Below, piece after piece: positions 59,917 through 64,000 of a stretch of 64,000 nt of DNA (its first letter is position 1; each line of letters starts with the position of its first letter). Source of the DNA: Notospermus geniculatus (taxonomy: Eukaryota > Nemertea > Pilidiophora > Heteronemertea > Lineidae); contig NMRB01000013.1 in assembly GCA_002633025.1 (NCBI GenBank), forward strand, positions 495,240 to 559,239. The letters are read 5' to 3'. The position numbers were made by a program, and so were the translations under genes. Below the pieces are notes generated by a model that saw only the letters and a program-made list of their open reading frames with translations, was not told the origin of the DNA and ran no database searches.

Positions 59917-60133
59917 AAGAACCCCCGAAGACAGCCGTTCCTTCGCGATCAACGGAGCAAATGCTACGCGTAAGAAAGCCGATGTTATAATATCATGTAT
60001 CCTGGCACTCTCGAGTTGCACTACCAACATCAGTCCCTGTAATAGAAAAAGGGTAATCGCCTTAGATGAGGGGGGTAAAGCAATCCTGTCAGTAACACAG
60101 GGTAATGCCTCGGACACATTATTAGGGATGTTT
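59917..60133. other. About 0.22-kb insertion present in second duplicate only
   Basis: It lies between GTCCGTCGGATA and AACAACTGGGGAC, which are joined directly at 52777-52797. No inverted ends were seen. A minus-strand frame is open through it, but no domain is recognised. Confidence 0.6.
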
Positions 60134-63100
60134 TGAACAACTGGGGACGTTACAGCTCAGCGAGCGCCGATTTCTATATCAGAATCTCATACAGGATGAT
60201 GTCAGGTGTTGTGTCGACTGGTGTAGAGTAGCATGTTGAGTTGCATACAGGCTTTAAGACGTCCATGCATGTACTAAATGGTATTTAGCCTATTAGCGGA
60301 CTGCGCGACAGGGTGCGATGCGGCATTAGCAATATTAGGGGCTAGACGAACATTTCAAAAATATTTTTGTTCCGCTTATTATTTCAACTTGGAATGGTCA
60401 TTTTTTGCCGACAATGTGAAGCCGCGATGACAGGTAGAGACTATCATATTATAACTTTGGGCATCGCAACAAATTTGGAATGATATACGATGTTTAACTA
60501 GAAAAACTCCATTTATAAGAATCGCCCTGTGAGTTCTAAGAAAACCCAAAAAACTCGCCGAGAGGGGTGGTTGAGTTGGAACGATAAGATTTGCCTGCAC
60601 CCAATCCACATACGGAATGTCCATGTAGGCGTAACAATGCATTTTATCGCGTAAAAGTCTTGTCATCCTTCTTTGCGTACAAACGTTGTCAATGAACTGC
60701 CCAAGGCTCAAATCATTTCCGCACACTATACTCATATACCGGAGACGACTTAAATCTTGAGGTGTAGAAATGACCCCAGCCACAAGGTAGACATGTAGCT
60801 CTGGTAACTGTTGAAATGAACTCACCAGTTAATATTGGTCATCCCACTCGGAGTCAGGAGCACCGAAAGGTTTCGATGGACCGCATTTCAATTCTCGACC
60901 GGCTGTAATTCTCGCTGTACGTTTACAACGACGAGAAATCTGATGATATTTTCTAAAAACTCGCAGGCGGTTATTTCATTTTAAATATAAAGTTCTCGTC
61001 CACGTCATATGTCGTAGCTTGCATGTCATAACTGGCCTCTTGCTGCCTAGATTGCATTGGAATGCATTAAAACTGTCACAGCGATTTGGTTGTCTCATCG
61101 AATAGCTGCCAATACAATTACTGTCAGCTCGGAATTTATTGCTAGAATTCTGCACGGTCCCATTCGATCATTACTGTGAGTTATCAAGGTAATTGGGTAT
61201 CTAAGAATTGCAATACGATTAGATTAATTTTCTCTTCATTTGCAATAAAATATTGTAGAAAATAATGCAATAACTTGAGTAAATGCAGCCAAAGAGAGTT
61301 GATAGTCCAAATATAGAATTATGATGATGATAAACATATGATAAAAGACTATTTTGGTGGATGAGAGTTGGCTTGCCAGCGACAGGACACCTTCGTCAAG
61401 AAAGAAGTGAGGCTTTCCCATGGAAAAACATCAAAACAAACTGATAGAGCTGCAGGTGGCGCCCGAATTCCTGTGAGATTTTTATTGCGGGTCAAAAGTG
61501 TCTCAGCGAAATATTATCTATCACATTTCCCAATGTTCTCTAGCCTCCAAAAGACCACAACATGCGCGGCACTAATCGTAAAGACGGTGCCTGTTATAAT
61601 GCTACTAAATTGAGCAACTTCGTGAAAAACCTGCTGTAACGATGAGCAGTGTTGACTAACCAGGCATCAATGTGTGCATCCTTCCGTCTACAACAAGCTT
61701 TGACAATCGTTCATTCAGGCAGGTTTTTCTTGCTGTAAAATTGAATTTCAGCATCTTCAAACTGTTTATTCTATAATCCTAAGAAAAAACTAGCAGTTGT
61801 CGATAATCGTGCTCTTATTGCATGGATGCCTGAGTTACCTAGTGACGTCTTGTTTCAAAGAGGACGTCGGTTTATGATGCACGAGTACGTTCCGTCATGT
61901 CATTGTGTGAGCATAAAATCCTGCTAGTTACACAATATAAGAAAATCTTGCAATGATTTCAAGAACCCGCACGTCAAGTTTCGGCAGCCATTTGCTTGTC
62001 AGTTTAGACATGATATACATGTACGTTGACCGATCCGATCCTCTATTTTCTAACGTATCTCTTAAGTGCGAACCCGGAATGTAATCTATTGCAGTGGTCC
62101 CCAAAAAGTAATGTGTATGCATACATGTATGTATTATTCAACCACCTTGGTCAGAGTGAGCCGTGTTTTCAATGATAATGCATTAGCCTCGTTTTAACCA
62201 CTGCGGGCTTGGTGTCGCAACCAAACGCGCTGAGTGTTTCCAAAAATCGCGTCCACCATTTTGTTTCCCGCTTCGAGCATTCAGAGAGGCAGTGTGAAGT
62301 ATGTGGGCGAGATGGATACTCAGTGGACCTATCCCAACCACGTTTTGTATTATTAGCGAAATATCCTGCGAAAAGTCAGTTGAAGAAAGCCTCCTGCTAT
62401 AGTCTCACTCATTTCGACTCTTTCAGCTTGCTGTGAAGGCTGCACACGAGGATGTACACGATGTACTGTACAGGTTGATGACAACGATGTACAGCTAGGT
62501 CATCTACCTGCTCGAAAAGTTGCGGTCCATATTAATGATAACCTGCGGCAGTCTAAGGTAAACCCATCGTACCAGTTCTGAACAAATAAAAACTTTCATT
62601 GCTTTCAGGAAATGGTTATGGCCTCAAAATAATGGTGTTCGCTGTTACGTAGCATTTCTTATGAGATGCTTTAGTCACTGCGATGCTGGCGTAAACAAAT
62701 TAAAGATACATGTGTATTCAGTGCTGACTACAGCCGACCTCGTAATTAACCTAGGCAAGCTCTGCAATCCTCATGCTTTACATGTCTGAAAACGTTATTA
62801 ACCCTGACAGATTTTCTGTAACAATTGCAATTAGATATCCTTCATTGGAGAGGACATTTTTCTCACTTACGGCTACTCATACTTAATTGACTCCATTTCT
62901 CACGGCGTAAAATGCACTAGAGATCCATTTAGAATCGCCTCAAGATACAGCCTATACGAAGACATTTCACTTGATGTCAGGTTTATGGCAAGCCATTTGT
63001 CCAGTTATTTCAAAAAAAATTAAAAGAACCAGTTTCTTTTCATTAAAAAACTTGGTTCTTTTGACGAAGAATCATGAAAACTTGTGATTTTTTTTGCAAA

Positions 63101-63183
63101 ACGCATGCTTTTACCTCGTACTCATACAGTGTTACCGAAACTGCATTACAAACGGCTACATTTGATGCTAGGGACGAGGTAGA

Positions 63184-63439
63184 TCCAAAGAGAAGGCGAG
63201 CACAAATTTAAAATCGACACACAAAAGTATATAAAGTCAATTTCCAGAATATTTAGCAAATTTTCGACCCCAAGCGAGGTCTTCTTCAGGCTGGAACTTT
63301 ACAATCTGAAACTCTAGAAAAGACCTCTAGAAGAGGTCTTTTCTAGAGTTTCAGATTGTAAATTTCCAGCCTGAAGAAGACCCCGCTTGGGGTCGAAAAT
63401 TTGCTAAATATTCTGGAAATTGACTTTATATACTTTATC
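63184..63439. mobile_element. Inverted-dimer retroposon with 14-bp target duplication
   Basis: AGGGACGAGGTAGA is repeated at 63170-63183 and 63440-63453. Inside, two copies of the GACCCC.GGGGTC unit face each other around TCTAGAAGAGGTC, forming a hairpin of more than 200 nt, and the right end is a TTTATATACTTTATC tail. The first copy is cut in this hairpin at 56051 by the assembly join. Confidence 0.7.
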
Positions 63440-63734
63440 AGGGACGAGGTAGAAAGTTTAAACGTAGTCATTCTACCTCGTTCCCATTGTTTTATGTCGA
63501 GTGAGTATTCGTACAAATACTGTAATTTGTCAGGACCTTCAGGCATAATTTTTGGATTTTTTTATCTAATATACATGAAGGTTCTTCATTCAAAAAAATG
63601 CTTCGTTATCGAAAGTTTTTTTTATAACTGGACAAAGGGCATGACATTCACTAATCGGCTTTCATGTTTTTTCCTTGGTTATGGGGTTGCTCATTCGTCT
63701 CTCATGTTGACATACATGTAGGCCATCGAATGCA

Positions 63735-63960
63735 ACTTACTGTTGAACTAGCCTGCAGCACACGTCACCACTTTCGTTGCTCATACAGGCAATTTTCGTG
63801 GTCGCCACGAAAATTGCCAAGTGTGCTGTGGCCGGCAACGACCACTCATGACGGAAATTCTGTGGTGACCACGAGTTGCCACAAGTTGCCGAAAATCAAA
63901 CCGGTTTGATTTCTCACCACGAAAATTGTTCGCAGTTGCCAGTTGTGGTGATGCGTGGCC
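63735..63960. repeat. Repeat rich in inverted CACCACGAAAATT units
   Basis: GGCAATTTTCGTGG and CCACGAAAATTGCC form a perfect hairpin at 63789-63820. Related GTGGTGA and ACGAAAATTG motifs continue to about 63960. It is probably a decayed fold-back that continues beyond or near the window end. Confidence 0.45.
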
Positions 63961-64000
63961 ATCAGCAGTACCTACATGTACACGAGACCACTGAGTGGTG

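Larger units (their letters stand above)
49596..63398 (+). repeat. Large direct duplication, 6.46 and 7.35 kb, joined by one N
   Basis: 49596-56051 and 56053-63398 are collinear. The second copy has an extra fold-back (56066-56196), about 0.6 kb at 58545-59140 and about 0.22 kb at 59917-60133. The first copy has a 67-bp retroposed tail (51048-51114). The last 2.3 kb (53.7-56.05 and 61.05-63.4) are almost identical, while the first 4 kb differ by many substitutions and indels. The join at 56052 falls inside a palindrome. Confidence 0.85.

Noticed and set aside
60379-60825. 148-codon minus-strand frame in the second duplicate
   Set aside because: The first duplicate (53024-53470) has a frameshift in the same frame, which argues against coding.

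Overview
Eukaryotic nuclear DNA. Genes have GT-AG introns, there are tRNA-headed SINEs, dozens of fold-back (MITE-like) elements and AATAAA signals, and no bacterial gene organisation. The octamer TACATGTA is very common. A lineage-specific tandem receptor family, and a last exon resembling tachykinin/luqin-type peptide receptors, suggest a marine invertebrate. An echinoderm is my best guess, with hemichordate or cephalochordate as alternatives. This is inference; no species marker is visible.

1-26.0 kb: a plus-strand tandem cluster of seven copies of one two-exon rhodopsin-type GPCR gene, called here A, B, C, D, A', B', C'. A, D, A' and C' are intact (346-348 aa, GT-AG intron in phase 2). 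B and B' share a truncation after TM4; B' also has a 2-nt frameshift in exon 1 and two stacked insertions in exon 2. C is cut off after TM4 and runs into a dispersed repeat. The block A-B-C (about 1183-10765) is duplicated as A'-B'-C' (about 15721-25582), with D between them. Introns and spacers hold MITEs whose empty sites are preserved in the sister copy, so insertion order can be read directly.

26-32 kb: gene-poor repeats, including a TA-flanked MITE, a family of fold-backs with GTTTTCGCAA termini, and a 1.2-1.4 kb tandem duplication. Next to it on the minus strand is the last exon (TM6, TM7, tail) of a second class A GPCR. Its final codons lie inside the duplicated block.

32-49.6 kb: mostly non-coding. 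It contains two SINEs of one family (one split by a MITE), a fold-back transposon nested inside another (40.25-41.72 kb), a 0.9-1.05 kb direct duplication joined by a single N, and a 1.5 kb element with CACTGTTAGAAA ends that contains a 51-bp minisatellite.

49.6-63.4 kb: a 6.5/7.3 kb direct duplication, again joined by a single N that falls inside a fold-back. This and the 42 kb duplication look like two haplotypes assembled in series. No gene in this part is convincing; one possible exon is listed with low confidence.

For novelty, the best candidates are the compact receptor family, which lacks the usual TM3-ECL2 cysteine pair, and recurrent 6-8 bp ACATGT-type indels between sister copies, one of them inside a receptor exon.
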